Shown: positions 1 through 10,114, counted from the first letter of the stretch. The stretch is DNA of 64,000 nucleotides from Corynebacterium bovis DSM 20582 = CIP 54.80 (GCF_030408615.1 NZ_CP047187.1:2294001-2358000), one strand, 5' to 3'. Notes: generated from the sequence alone by a model not told the origin. Translations and numbers: made by a program.

Positions 1-55
1 AGGAGACACCGAGATCGGCGTAGTAGTCCTTCTCGGCCCACTCCTTCTGTGCCAC
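1..55 (-). CDS. dnaJ: DnaJ co-chaperone, N-terminus only (partial, runs off the left edge)
   Basis: Reading leftwards from a GTG at 55 gives VAQKEWAEKDYYADLGVS, the typical actinobacterial DnaJ start that leads into the J domain. An AGGAAG ribosome-binding site lies about 8 bases upstream of the GTG. DnaJ stimulates the DnaK ATPase and delivers unfolded substrates. Only 18 codons are inside the window, so the HPD motif and zinc fingers cannot be checked. In most corynebacteria dnaJ follows grpE directly; here about 1.1 kb and an oppositely oriented gene lie between them, and dnaJ appears to have its own promoter. Confidence 0.85.
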   Translation of the reverse strand, partial: MAQKEWAEKDYYADLGVS

Positions 56-407
56 CTCGTGACTTCCTTTCTTCTCTCGTGCCCTCTCCGTCAGCCGGAC
101 CTGGCACACATTCTTGAGCCTAACACGCTGAACTTCTCCCTGTAACCCCAGCTCACCACGGGTTCGTGACGGCCGGCCGAGCGGTGGCGGCGGGGTGGCC
201 CCGGTGGCGGTCAGTGCGCCCGGGCCCGTTCACCATTAGGCTCGCGACGGCACGCCCACCATGTCCGGCGGTTCCGGCACCGCGACCGTGGACCGCGACC
301 GTGTCCCACGCCCCGGCGGCCCCGCCGGGAGGCACAGGGTCCGCCACAGTCAGCGGCGCGGCCGCCGACGGTGGCACCGAATTCCGTCCAGACCCCGGGA
401 GCCAGCA
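56..407. other. Divergent intergenic region between dnaJ and the orphan gene
   Basis: This 352-base stretch holds the dnaJ promoter/HAIR element at 113-145. From about 170 onward the sequence is GC-rich; open frames cross it on both strands but none shows convincing coding character. The start of the rightward gene could lie as far upstream as 261, which would add a 49-residue Arg/Gly-rich extension that looks non-coding. Confidence 0.5.
113..145 (-). promoter_or_regulatory. dnaJ promoter overlapped by a HAIR-like HspR operator
   Basis: On the minus strand, TTACAG (145-140) and TAGGCT (122-117) are separated by 17 bases and form a plausible SigA-type promoter about 60 bases before dnaJ. The plus strand at 113-133 reads CTTGAGC-N7-GCTGAAC, close to the actinobacterial HspR box (HAIR, CTTGAGT-N7-ACTCAAG). 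The box covers the -10 element, which fits repression. The match is by eye. Confidence 0.5.
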
Positions 408-968
408 ATGACCAGCAGCACCGAGACCGAGACCGAGAGCACCACCACCGCCACGTCGACCGGCGCACCCGCCGGGGCGTCGGCCGCGACCGCCACCTCC
501 CCCGCCGCGGGGGCGACGGCGTCGTCCACGCCGGGGGCGGTGACCATCACGGTCGACCGCATCGCCGACGGTGACGGCGGGGCGTACTTCTGGGCGATCC
601 GCTCGGTGTCCGACGCGGTGGACTTCAGCACCGCCGGGGAGTCCCTGCCGGACGTCCTCCACCGGTTCGCCCCGGAGATCGACCAGTCGCAGGGCATCCT
701 CTTCGCGGTCCCCCACCGGGGACTGCTCATGGCCCGGGACGTGACGTCCGGGGACCATCTCTACAACGGCATCGGGATGATGGGGCCGTACGCCGCCCGG
801 GCGCACGACCGGTACCCGCACCCCGTGTCCCCGGAGGTCTCCGTCTGGCTCGACGGCGAGGTCACGCGGGTGACCTCGGTCGCGGCCCCCGGGGAGGGCG
901 CGGGCGGGAGCTTCATCCACATCCACGAGGACGGCCCCCTCGCCGACCTGCTCCGCCAGGGCCGCTGA
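408..968 (+). CDS. Hypothetical protein with disordered Thr/Ala N-terminus
   Basis: This 186-residue protein was not recognised. Residues 1-45 are Ser/Thr/Ala-rich and probably disordered. From about residue 46 there is a compact alpha/beta-looking domain (VTITVDRIADGDGGAYFW, then ILFAVPHRGLLMARDV and GGSFIHIHEDGPLADLL). No signal peptide or membrane segment is seen. The ATG at 408 is preferred because GGGAG lies just upstream and the longer frame from 261 looks non-coding. The gene sits in opposite orientation between grpE and dnaJ and so splits a chaperone operon that is normally contiguous. Insertion or rearrangement is inferred, not shown. Confidence 0.6.
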   Translation: MTSSTETETESTTTATSTGAPAGASAATATSPAAGATASSTPGAVTITVDRIADGDGGAYFWAIRSVSDAVDFSTAGESLPDVLHRFAPEIDQSQGILFAVPHRGLLMARDVTSGDHLYNGIGMMGPYAARAHDRYPHPVSPEVSVWLDGEVTRVTSVAAPGEGAGGSFIHIHEDGPLADLLRQGR

Positions 969-1135
969 GGCCCGGGGGGCCTGAGGGCCTGAGCCGCTGA
1001 GGCCGGTCGAGACCGAGGCCCGGCCACCAGGCCGCGGCCCGGAGGCCCGGAGGCCCGGAGAAACCGGACCGGGGGCCGGGGTCAGGCGACCACGGTCAGG
1101 GGGCCACGACCCGCGGCCCGCGGGCCCGGGGGGGG

Positions 1136-1803
1136 CTACGCCGGGTCGGCGATGACGACGAGCGCGTGGCGCAGCGTCCGGTCACCGAGCCGGTAGCCCT
1201 TGCGCAGGACGGTGCCGATCACCTTCTCGTCGCCCGAGGACGTGTCCTGCACCGCCTCGTGGAGCGCGGGGTCGAACCCGTCGCCCTCCTCGGCGAAGGC
1301 CTCGAGACCGAGGCCCGTGAGCGCCGAGGTGAGCTTGTCCGACACCGACTTCAGGGGACCGTCGAGGTCGCCGTGGGACTCGGCGAGCTGGAGGTCGTCG
1401 AGGATCCCGAGCAGGGACGAGACGACGTCCGCCCGCGCACCCTCGACGACGGCCTTCCGGTCGCGGTCGACCCGCCGCCGGTAGTTGGCGTACTCGGCGG
1501 TGACCCGCTGCAGGTCGGCGGTCCGCTCGTCGAGTTCGGCGCGGACGGGATCGACGTCCTGTCCGCCGACCCCGTCGAGGTCGACCGCGTCGTCCTGCGC
1601 GTCCTCCGCGGCGCGGAGGTCGTGGGGGACCGAGCCGTCGAGGACCTCGTTGACCTCGGCGTCCGCCTCCGGGTCGACGGCCGCCTCAGCGGCGGCCTCC
1701 TCCGCCTCAGCCTCGGCGGTCTCGGCGCTTGTCGCCTCGGGGTCCGTGGACTCTGGTGCTCCGGGGTCGTCGGACATGCCGCCGGAGGTGTATGCGTCAG
1801 CCA

Positions 1804-1804
<1 letters not shown>
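1136..1804 (-). CDS. grpE: GrpE, nucleotide exchange factor of DnaK
   Basis: This 222-residue GrpE releases ADP from DnaK. It has a long acidic Ala/Glu-rich N-terminal segment (about residues 1-65), then the coiled-coil dimerisation helix with the family pattern [19 protein letters not shown]. The C-terminal beta domain contains [12 protein letters not shown] and ends [21 protein letters not shown]. The ATG at 1804 overlaps the dnaK stop (TAATG), so translation is coupled. A second ATG nine codons in is a possible alternative start. It is co-transcribed with dnaK. No further heat-shock gene follows on this strand until dnaJ at the window edge. Confidence 0.95.
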
Positions 1805-3639
<1,835 letters not shown>

Positions 3640-3755
3640 AGTGAATATTCCTCCTGTGACGGGTCAATGTGTGTTGAGCGCCTGCGGCGCAGGATGCGTC
3701 ACCGGGGCACTCCGCCGCCGGCACTCTCAGTGCACCGCGCTCATGTCTGGTTCCC

Positions 3756-3784
3756 AGTGTGGTCACCGACGGTGTGCGCGTCAA
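3756..3784 (-). promoter_or_regulatory. Candidate proximal dnaK promoter
   Basis: On the minus strand TTGACG (3784-3779) is followed after 17 bases by CACACT (3761-3756), a weak -10. It lies directly downstream of HAIR box 1, so HspR bound there would contact the -35 region. Position is suitable (about 115 bases before the ATG) but there is no experimental support. Confidence 0.35.
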
Positions 3785-3789
3785 GCGAC

Positions 3790-3810
3790 CTTGAGTGGGT
3801 CACGCTCAAC
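3790..3810. promoter_or_regulatory. HAIR box 1 upstream of dnaK (HspR operator)
   Basis: The plus strand reads CTTGAGT-N7-GCTCAAC. The left arm matches the HAIR consensus 7/7 and the right arm 5/7; the core TTGAG-N9-CTCAA is a perfect dyad. HspR is the standard repressor of actinobacterial dnaK operons. The hspR gene itself is outside this window. Confidence 0.75.
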
Positions 3811-3826
3811 GTTCTGTCACCCTGCA

Positions 3827-3866
3827 CAACGGGTCCCCCCGCGATCTTGTTCCCGATCCGCTCAAC
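3827..3866 (-). promoter_or_regulatory. Distal SigH-type dnaK promoter overlapping a degenerate HAIR box 2
   Basis: On the minus strand GGGAAC (3854-3849) and CGTTG (3831-3827) are 17 bases apart, in line with GGAA/GTT promoters of heat and redox-stress sigma factors (SigH type). Overlapping it, 3846-3866 reads CTTGTTC-N7-GCTCAAC; the right arm is identical to that of box 1 and the spacing is the same. The box centres are 56 bases apart. Confidence 0.4.
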
Positions 3867-3965
3867 TTTTTTTGCCGCCGCAGGTCAGGAGGGGTTCCGA
3901 CGCCGCCCTCCACCCTCGCCACCCCGGGCGCCCCCGTCACCCCGCCGCCCACCTACGATCGAGCC

Positions 3966-4934
3966 ATGAGCACAGCGATGCACCTCGCGGCGGTCCGGCT
4001 CCGCCTCACCGACCGCCGGCGGCTGTCCTCCCCCGCCCGCCTCCGCCGCCACCTCGACGCCCGGGTCGCCCGCGCCCGGGACGCCGCCCGCCGCCGCGCC
4101 GCCGACCCCGTCGGCGGGGTCCCCCGGGGGCCGGTGCCGCACGAACTGCGCCAGACCTGCCACACCCGGTTCCGTGACCTGCCCGGGACGACGGTCCACA
4201 CGCTCGTCCCCGCCACCGACGAACCGAGCGACACCCCCCGCGACATCTGCGTCTACCTGCCCGGCGGCCACCACATCGACCCGCCGGACGCCGCCCGCTG
4301 GGGCCTCGTGTCCCGCCTGACGGACGCGGGCTTCCGCGTCGACGTGCCGGTGACGGACCCGCCGCCCCTCGTCACGGCGGCGACGGCGGTGCCCGTCGTC
4401 CGGCAGGTCCTCGCCGAGGCCCGGGCGGCGGCCGCGGCGACCGGGCACCGGGTCGTCCTCCTCGGGGAGGGCGCGGGCGGGGGGCTCGCGCTCGCCGCCC
4501 TCCTCGCCGACCCCGCCCCGGGGGACCCCGGGGTCACGACGGCACCCTCCCGCGTCGCGCTCGTCTCCCCCTGGCTCGACCCGGCCCTCGACGACCCTGC
4601 CGTCGCCGGGCTCGTCGGGCGCGACCCCGTGCTGCACCCGGCGGGGCTGCGCGTCGCCGCCGAGGCCTGGCGGGGCGACCTCCCGGCCGACGACCCGCGG
4701 GTCGCCCCGCTGGCCGCACCGTCGCTGCGCGGGCTGCCGCCGGTGGAGGTGTGGGCCGGCGACCGGGAGATCCTCCTGCCCGGGTGCCGCGCCCTCGCCG
4801 CGCGGCTCGCGGCGGAGGGCGTCCCGCACCGGCTCCACGTCACCCCCGGTGCCGTGCACGCCTGGCTGCTCGCGTCGACCCCCGAAGGACGCCGCGACGC
4901 GTCGGCGCTGGTCAACGATCTTCTGGAAGGGTGA
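3966..4934 (+). CDS. HSL-type alpha/beta hydrolase fold protein lacking the catalytic serine
   Basis: This 322-residue protein has the layout of the hormone-sensitive-lipase esterase family. After a basic N-terminus comes the oxyanion region CVYLPGGHH, where the usual HGG is PGG. The nucleophile elbow reads LLGEGAGGGLALA instead of GDSAGG, so residue 169 is Gly (GGC) where Ser is expected. The acid (VWAGDREIL) and histidine (PGAVHAWLL) regions are conserved. It therefore looks like a pseudo-hydrolase; a binding role or an alternative nucleophile is inference. The ATG at 3966 is chosen because the frame upstream covers the dnaK promoter region. It is divergent from dnaK. Confidence 0.8.
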   Translation: MSTAMHLAAVRLRLTDRRRLSSPARLRRHLDARVARARDAARRRAADPVGGVPRGPVPHELRQTCHTRFRDLPGTTVHTLVPATDEPSDTPRDICVYLPGGHHIDPPDAARWGLVSRLTDAGFRVDVPVTDPPPLVTAATAVPVVRQVLAEARAAAAATGHRVVLLGEGAGGGLALAALLADPAPGDPGVTTAPSRVALVSPWLDPALDDPAVAGLVGRDPVLHPAGLRVAAEAWRGDLPADDPRVAPLAAPSLRGLPPVEVWAGDREILLPGCRALAARLAAEGVPHRLHVTPGAVHAWLLASTPEGRRDASALVNDLLEG

Positions 4935-5033
4935 CCTGAGCGGGCCCCGGGGCCCGCGGGAGCCTGCACAACACCCCCACAACGGGTGTGCCTCAGGACA
5001 CAGAACCGATTATTTCTCTCCGTGAGCGACTGC

Positions 5034-5039
5034 TAGAGT
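5034..5039 (+). promoter_or_regulatory. Extended -10 for the Fe-S oxidoreductase gene
   Basis: TGCTAGAGT at 5031-5039 provides an extended -10 (TG-N-TAGAGT) in an unusually AT-rich stretch, about 135 bases before the ATG. No good -35 was found. The same TAGAGT hexamer is seen before the tRNA-Gly gene and the dedA gene. Confidence 0.4.
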
Positions 5040-5175
5040 GCCAGGCAAGTGCTCACAACATAACAATTCACCACCCCCAACTGCTCGTGCCGACGGCGAG
5101 ACTGATGGTGAGACAGCCTTCGGCGCTCCGGACCACCGGTGACTCCGGTGACCGAGACACATCAAGGAGCTGCAC

Positions 5176-8100
5176 ATGACTCTACTGGCTGCAGGCGAGG
5201 CAACCCGAGGTGACATACCCTGGGAGATCACCGTTCCCCTGGGGATCATCGGTGCGCTGCTCTCGCTCCCCGCGTGGGTGTTCTTCCTCCGCGGAGTGGT
5301 CCACATCATCTCGACGATCCGCCTCGGCCAGCCGGCGATGTCCCGGCTGGACCACCCGGTCCGCCGCCTGGTGAACCTCATCCGCGAGATCGTCGGCCAC
5401 ACCAAGATGGCGAAGAAGCCGGGCATCGCCCTGGCCCACTGGTTCGTCATGGTGGGCTTCATCCTCGGCTCCCTCGTGTGGTTCGAGGCGTACATCCAGA
5501 TCTTCAACCCCGAGGGCGGCTGGCCGATCATCGGCGACCTCGGCATCTACCACCTCGTCGACGAGATCCTCGGCCTCGGCACGGTCCTCGGCATCCTCGC
5601 GCTCATCATCGTGCGCCAGCGGATCCGTGACCGGGACAAGAAGGCCCGCTTCTACGGGTCGAACATGGTCGCGGCGTACTTCGTCGAGATCGTCGTCCTC
5701 ATCGAGGGCCTCGGCATGATCTTCGTGAAGGCCTCGAAGATCGCGACGTTCGAGAGCTACCACGGCGGGCACGTGTGGAGCGACTTCTTCACGATGCAGC
5801 TCGCGCACCTCCTGCCGCAGTCCCCGCTGCTCGTGTCGATCTTCGCCCTCATCAAGCTGCTCTCCGGCATGATCTGGCTGTTCATCGTCGGCCAGCACGT
5901 CACGTGGGGCGTCGCCTGGCACCGGTTCATGGCCTTCTTCAACATCTTCCTCAAGCGCAACGCCGACGGCCGCAACGCCCTCGGCGCGGCGAAGCCGATG
6001 ACCTCCGGCGGGCGCATGCTCACCATGGAGAACGCGGACCCGGAGGACGACACGATCGGCGTCGGCACCATCGACGACTTCACGTGGAAGGGCTGGATGG
6101 ACTTCACCTCCTGCACGGAGTGCGGGCGGTGCCAGGAGCAGTGCCCGGCGTGGAACACCGCCAAGCCGCTGAGCCCGAAGATGCTCATCACGAACCTGCG
6201 CGACCACGCCTACGAGTCCGCGCCGTACCTCCGCGCGGCCCGCTCCCAGGCGGGTCAGTCCGCCGGCCTGTTCACCGGTGAGGCCCCGGACGTCTCGGCC
6301 GTGGCGCTCGCCGACCCGCAGGCGGACATGCACGCCGACCTGCCGCTGCTCCAGCTCGTCGCCTCCGGCGACATGGGTGTCATCGACCCCGACGTCCTGT
6401 GGTCCTGCACGAACTGCGGCGCGTGCGTCGAGCAGTGCCCGATCGACATCGAGCACATCGACCACATCGTCGACATGCGCCGCTACCAGGTGCTCGTCGA
6501 GTCCGAGTTCCCGACGGAGCTCGGCGGCCTGTTCAAGAACCTCGAGACCAAGGGCAACCCCTGGGGCCAGAACAACAACAAGCGCTCCGAGTGGATCGAG
6601 AAGGCCAAGGCCGACGGCATCGACGTGCCGGTCTTCGGTGAGGACGTCGAGAACTTCGACGACACCGAGTACCTGTTCTGGGTCGGCTGCGCGGGTGTCT
6701 ACGACGACAACGCCGCGAAGACGACGCGCGCCGTCGCCGAGCTGCTCCACACCGCCGGCGTGAAGTACGCCGTCCTCTCCGAGGCGGAGGGCTGCACGGG
6801 TGACTCCGCCCGCCGCGCGGGCAACGAGTTCCTCTTCCAGATGCTCGCCGAGCAGAACATCGAGATCCTCAACAACACCTTCGAGGGTGTCCCGCCGAAG
6901 CAGCGGAACATCATCGTCACGTGTGCGCACTGCTTCAACACCCTGCGCAACGAGTACCCGGACCTCGGTGGCGTGTACAACGTCATGCACCACACGCAGC
7001 TGCTCAACAAGCTCATCCGCGAGCGCCGCCTGGAGCCGGTCGCGTCGAACCAGACGGGCCGCAAGGTCACGTACCACGACCCCTGCTTCCTCGGCCGGCA
7101 CAACAAGGTCTTCGAGGCCCCGCGTGAGCTCATCGCGTCCTCGGGCGCGGACCTCGTCGAGATGCCGCGCAACCGCAACACCGGCTTCTGCTGCGGCGCC
7201 GGCGGCGCGCGCATGTGGATGGAGGAGCAGATCGGTGAGCGCATCAACCTCAACCGCACGGACGAGGCGCTGGCCACCGGCAGTGAGCAGATCGCCGTGG
7301 GCTGCCCGTTCTGCAAGACGATGCTCACGGACGGTGTGAACAACCGCCAGGCCGACGTCGACAACAAGAAGGACCGCACCGCGGTCGTCGACATCGCCCA
7401 GATGTTCCGCGACGCGATCCTCGTCGACGGCGAACTGCCCGCCCCGAAGGAGCCCGCCTTCGTCGGGACGCCGGAGCGTGGCTGGGTCGACGAGGAGAAG
7501 CTCGCCCGCGAGGAGGCCGAGCGCAAGGCCGAGGAGGAGGCGCAGCGCAAGGCCGAGGAGGAGAAGGCCCGGAAGAAGGCCGAGGCCGAGAAGAAGAAGG
7601 CCGAGCAGGCTGAGCAGGCTGCCCAGGCAGGGGACGACGCCGCGCCTCAGGCGGCCGGCGCCCCCGCACCGGGTGGCGCTCCCGCCCCGGGCGGTGCCCC
7701 CGCCCCGGGTGGCGCGCCGTCCGCCCCGAAGGCCGGCGCTCCGTCGGCCCCGGCCGCCCCGGGTGCTCCCGCTGCGCCGAAGGCTGGCGCACCGGCTGCG
7801 CCGTCGGCACCGTCGGCTGGCGCTCCCGCCGCCCCGGGTGCCCCCAATGCTCCCTCGGCTCCGGGCGCACCGGCTGCGCCGTCGGCTCCGTCGGCTGGCG
7901 CTCCCGCTGCCCCGGGTGCTCCCAAGGCTCCCTCGGCTCCGGGTGCTCCGGCTGCGCCGTCGGCACCGTCGGCTCCGTCGGCTGGCGCTCCGGCCGCCCC
8001 GGGTGCCCCCAAGGCTCCCTCGGCTCCGGGCGCACCGGCCGCTCCGTCGGCACCGTCCGCTCCGTCGGCTGGCGCTCCGGCCGCCCCGGGTGCTCCCGCT

Positions 8101-8343
8101 GCCCCGTCGGCTCCGGGTGCTCCCGCTGCCCCGGGCGCACCGGCAGCGCCGAAGGCTCCGTCGGCTCCCGAGACCGAGCCCGAGGCCGAGGCTGAGCCCG
8201 CGACCGAGGCTGAGGCTGAAGCCCCGGCCGAGACCGAGTCGAAGCCTGAAGCCGCGGCCCCGTCCGACGGCCCGATCAAGCTGACCCGGAACGCCCCCGG
8301 CGCTCCCGGCGCCCCGGGTGCTCCCGGCGCACCGAAGGCCTGA
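5176..8343 (+). CDS. Membrane-bound (Fe-S) oxidoreductase, Rv0338c type, with long Ala/Pro tail
   Basis: This 1055-residue protein resembles M. tuberculosis Rv0338c, an essential predicted iron-sulfur reductase of about 880 residues. The N-terminus (about 1-270) is a multi-spanning domain like the cytochrome-b-type NarI/Hdr membrane subunit. Two [4Fe-4S] ferredoxin motifs follow: CTECGRCQEQCP near residue 313 and CTNCGACVEQCP near 411. Two CCG (heterodisulfide reductase-type) domains come next, with CAHCFNTL near 583 and CCGAGGARMW near 673. Residues about 770-820 are a Lys/Glu/Ala-rich helix. The last 230 residues are Gly/Ala/Pro/Ser repeats absent from typical homologues. It probably passes electrons between a quinone pool and an unknown partner. 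AAGGAG lies before the ATG. The neighbouring aminotransferase gene matches mycobacterial order. Confidence 0.9.
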   Translation: MTLLAAGEATRGDIPWEITVPLGIIGALLSLPAWVFFLRGVVHIISTIRLGQPAMSRLDHPVRRLVNLIREIVGHTKMAKKPGIALAHWFVMVGFILGSLVWFEAYIQIFNPEGGWPIIGDLGIYHLVDEILGLGTVLGILALIIVRQRIRDRDKKARFYGSNMVAAYFVEIVVLIEGLGMIFVKASKIATFESYHGGHVWSDFFTMQLAHLLPQSPLLVSIFALIKLLSGMIWLFIVGQHVTWGVAWHRFMAFFNIFLKRNADGRNALGAAKPMTSGGRMLTMENADPEDDTIGVGTIDDFTWKGWMDFTSCTECGRCQEQCPAWNTAKPLSPKMLITNLRDHAYESAPYLRAARSQAGQSAGLFTGEAPDVSAVALADPQADMHADLPLLQLVASGDMGVIDPDVLWSCTNCGACVEQCPIDIEHIDHIVDMRRYQVLVESEFPTELGGLFKNLETKGNPWGQNNNKRSEWIEKAKADGIDVPVFGEDVENFDDTEYLFWVGCAGVYDDNAAKTTRAVAELLHTAGVKYAVLSEAEGCTGDSARRAGNEFLFQMLAEQNIEILNNTFEGVPPKQRNIIVTCAHCFNTLRNEYPDLGGVYNVMHHTQLLNKLIRERRLEPVASNQTGRKVTYHDPCFLGRHNKVFEAPRELIASSGADLVEMPRNRNTGFCCGAGGARMWMEEQIGERINLNRTDEALATGSEQIAVGCPFCKTMLTDGVNNRQADVDNKKDRTAVVDIAQMFRDAILVDGELPAPKEPAFVGTPERGWVDEEKLAREEAERKAEEEAQRKAEEEKARKKAEAEKKKAEQAEQAAQAGDDAAPQAAGAPAPGGAPAPGGAPAPGGAPSAPKAGAPSAPAAPGAPAAPKAGAPAAPSAPSAGAPAAPGAPNAPSAPGAPAAPSAPSAGAPAAPGAPKAPSAPGAPAAPSAPSAPSAGAPAAPGAPKAPSAPGAPAAPSAPSAPSAGAPAAPGAPAAPSAPGAPAAPGAPAAPKAPSAPETEPEAEAEPATEAEAEAPAETESKPEAAAPSDGPIKLTRNAPGAPGAPGAPGAPKA
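7650..8170 (+). repeat. In-frame tandem repeats encoding a Gly-Ala-Pro-Ser tail
   Basis: Several units of roughly 90 bases encode variations of GAPAAPGAPKAPSAPGAPAAPSAPSA at the C-terminus of the oxidoreductase. The units are nearly identical at DNA level, with synonymous changes and small length differences, which suggests recent expansion by slippage or unequal recombination. Confidence 0.85.
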
Positions 8344-8383
8344 CCGCCGCCGCGACGGACCACGGCCCGCACGGGCCGCCCAC

Positions 8384-8424
8384 GACAACCCCCGCCACCC
8401 GGACCACAGGTGGCGGGGGTTGTC
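8384..8424. terminator. Strong hairpin after the Fe-S oxidoreductase gene
   Basis: A perfect 16-bp stem is formed by GACAACCCCCGCCACC and its complement around a 9-base loop, starting about 40 bases after the stop. There is no U-tract. Confidence 0.8.
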
Positions 8425-8533
8425 CGTCTGGTGCGGCGCTCCCCTCCCCGACCGCGCGCACCGTGTACCAGTTCCGCGGGACGCAGGCGGGGTGCGCACG
8501 TCCGCGGCCCCCCGTCGCCCCCGCGGCCCGTTA

Positions 8534-8562
8534 TGTGACGTGGAGGAGGGGCCGGTTAAGAT
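8534..8562 (+). promoter_or_regulatory. Candidate promoter for the repeat-rich membrane protein
   Basis: TGTGAC (8534-8539) and TAAGAT (8557-8562) are 17 bases apart in an otherwise GC-rich spacer, 68 bases before the ATG at 8630. Confidence 0.4.
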
Positions 8563-8629
8563 GGACGGGACTGGCCGACCGGCCGACGACCGGGTCACCA
8601 CCCGGCGGCGATCTCGATGAAATGACCCC

Positions 8630-10114
8630 ATGAGCGACCCTTCTGACCCGAACGCCCGCCGCACCGGACACGGCGACGTCCCCCGCGACACCGACGCATT
8701 CGAGGACACCGACTTCGACGTCACCGACGACGCCGACTCCGCAGGACATGCCCCGGACGGGGCGGCGACCGGCGACACCCCTGCCTCTGACACGTCTGCA
8801 TCACAGACCACGGATGCCGACGCCGCCGAGACCGAGGTCATGCCGGCGTCCCACGACGCCTCCGGGCCCGCCGACGGCACCGACGGCACCGACGCGCCCG
8901 CCCCGGACGAGGCCGGCTCCCCGACCGGGGCCGACGCGCCGGCGGCGGACGGCTCGGTGACGGACGGCTCTGCGAAGGACACGACGGCTGGCGGCTCGGT
9001 GACGGACGGCTCTGCGAAGGACACGACGGCCGGCGGCTCGGCGACGGACGGGTCAACGACCCGCGACGCGGTGGGCACCGCCCGCGACCCGGAGTCCACG
9101 GGCATCATCCCGGTCGTCCCCACCCCGGACGACGACGAAGACGCCGGCTCGGACGCTGACCACGTGACCGCGTCGACCCCCACCGGCGGGACCGGCACCG
9201 ACACCGACGGCGAGACCGACGGCGGGGACGCCGCGACCGCGACCGCCACTGCCGCGACCGCCACTGAGGGCACCGACACCGACGGCGAGGGCGGGACCGA
9301 CACCGGCACCGACGACGGGGACGACGCCGACGACACCGAGGGCGACGACGACGAGGACGAGGGCCCGCTGACGTTCCGCGACCGCCTGCGCTCGATCCCC
9401 GTCCCCGTGCTCATCCTCGCGGTCGGCGCGGTGCTCGCGGTCGTCGCGGCGATCCTCGGCATGGGCGTCATGAAGGGCATCAACGGCGACGACGCGGACA
9501 ACTCGCACGGCTTCACCAGCGTCCGCCCCGAGTTCCGCACCCCGCCGACGACCGGCCGGTACGACACCGAGTCCGAGACGGCCCCCGCCGGCGGCGGCTC
9601 CGGGTCGGGCTCGGGGTCGGGCTCGGGCTACGGCTCGGGGTCCGGGGACGGATCCGGGTACGGCACGTCCGACGGTGGCGGCCAGGACTCCGGGAGCGGT
9701 CAGGGGGACGACGGTTCCTCCCCGTCGTCCGGCGGCTCCGGCACCGGCGGCGGCCAGGGCGGTGGACAGGCCCCCGCCACGCCGGCGCAGCCGCAGGCGC
9801 CGGCGGGTGGCACCGGGTCGCCGCAGGGCACCCCGGGCGACGCCGGCCAGGGTGGTCAGTCCGGCCAGTCGGGCCAGGGTGGTCAGAACGGCCAGTCGGG
9901 TCAGTCCGGTCAGACCGGGCAGGGCGGTCAGAGCGGCCAGGGCAACCAGGGCGGCCAGTCGGGCCAGAACGGTCACGGCGGCCAGTCCGGCCAGGGCGGT
10001 CAGTCCGGCCAGAACGGCCAGGGTGGCCAGGGCGGCCACACCGGTCAGGACGCCGGCGCGGGCGGCGGCACCGCCACCGGCCACGGCCAGACGGGTGGAA
10101 CGCAGACCCGCTGA
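8630..10114 (+). CDS. Single-pass membrane protein with acidic repeats and a Gly/Gln/Ser tail
   Basis: This 494-residue protein was not recognised. Residues 1-245 are acidic and disordered and contain near-identical repeats of SVTDGSAKDTTAGG (DNA at about 8958-9055). One transmembrane helix follows near residues 254-280 (IPVPVLILAVGAVLAVVAAILGMGVM). After it come a short conserved-looking stretch (HGFTSVRPEFRTPPTTGRYD), a Gly/Ser run, and about 90 residues of GQSGQGGQ-type repeats. No signal peptide precedes the helix, so the acidic half is probably cytoplasmic and the Gln/Gly half outside the membrane. It lies between the Fe-S oxidoreductase and the aminotransferase. Confidence 0.75.
   Translation: MSDPSDPNARRTGHGDVPRDTDAFEDTDFDVTDDADSAGHAPDGAATGDTPASDTSASQTTDADAAETEVMPASHDASGPADGTDGTDAPAPDEAGSPTGADAPAADGSVTDGSAKDTTAGGSVTDGSAKDTTAGGSATDGSTTRDAVGTARDPESTGIIPVVPTPDDDEDAGSDADHVTASTPTGGTGTDTDGETDGGDAATATATAATATEGTDTDGEGGTDTGTDDGDDADDTEGDDDEDEGPLTFRDRLRSIPVPVLILAVGAVLAVVAAILGMGVMKGINGDDADNSHGFTSVRPEFRTPPTTGRYDTESETAPAGGGSGSGSGSGSGYGSGSGDGSGYGTSDGGGQDSGSGQGDDGSSPSSGGSGTGGGQGGGQAPATPAQPQAPAGGTGSPQGTPGDAGQGGQSGQSGQGGQNGQSGQSGQTGQGGQSGQGNQGGQSGQNGHGGQSGQGGQSGQNGQGGQGGHTGQDAGAGGGTATGHGQTGGTQTR
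9850..10060 (+). repeat. GGCCAG-type tandem repeats (Gly-Gln-Ser/Gly coding)
   Basis: About 20 imperfect 9-12 base units (cGGtCAGtccGGCCAG style) encode GQSGQGGQNGQ. Within this stretch purine/pyrimidine composition is strongly biased. They form the C-terminal tail of the preceding gene. Confidence 0.85.

Noticed and set aside
5182-9567. Minus-strand open frame of 1461 codons opposite the Fe-S oxidoreductase and its neighbour
   Set aside because: It is a shadow frame kept open by extreme GC at third codon positions. The plus strand carries unmistakable ferredoxin and CCG motifs, whereas this frame is low-complexity Arg/Asp/Val sequence.
9850-10060. CRISPR or minisatellite locus
   Set aside because: The repeats are in frame and encode a continuous Gly/Gln/Ser tail.
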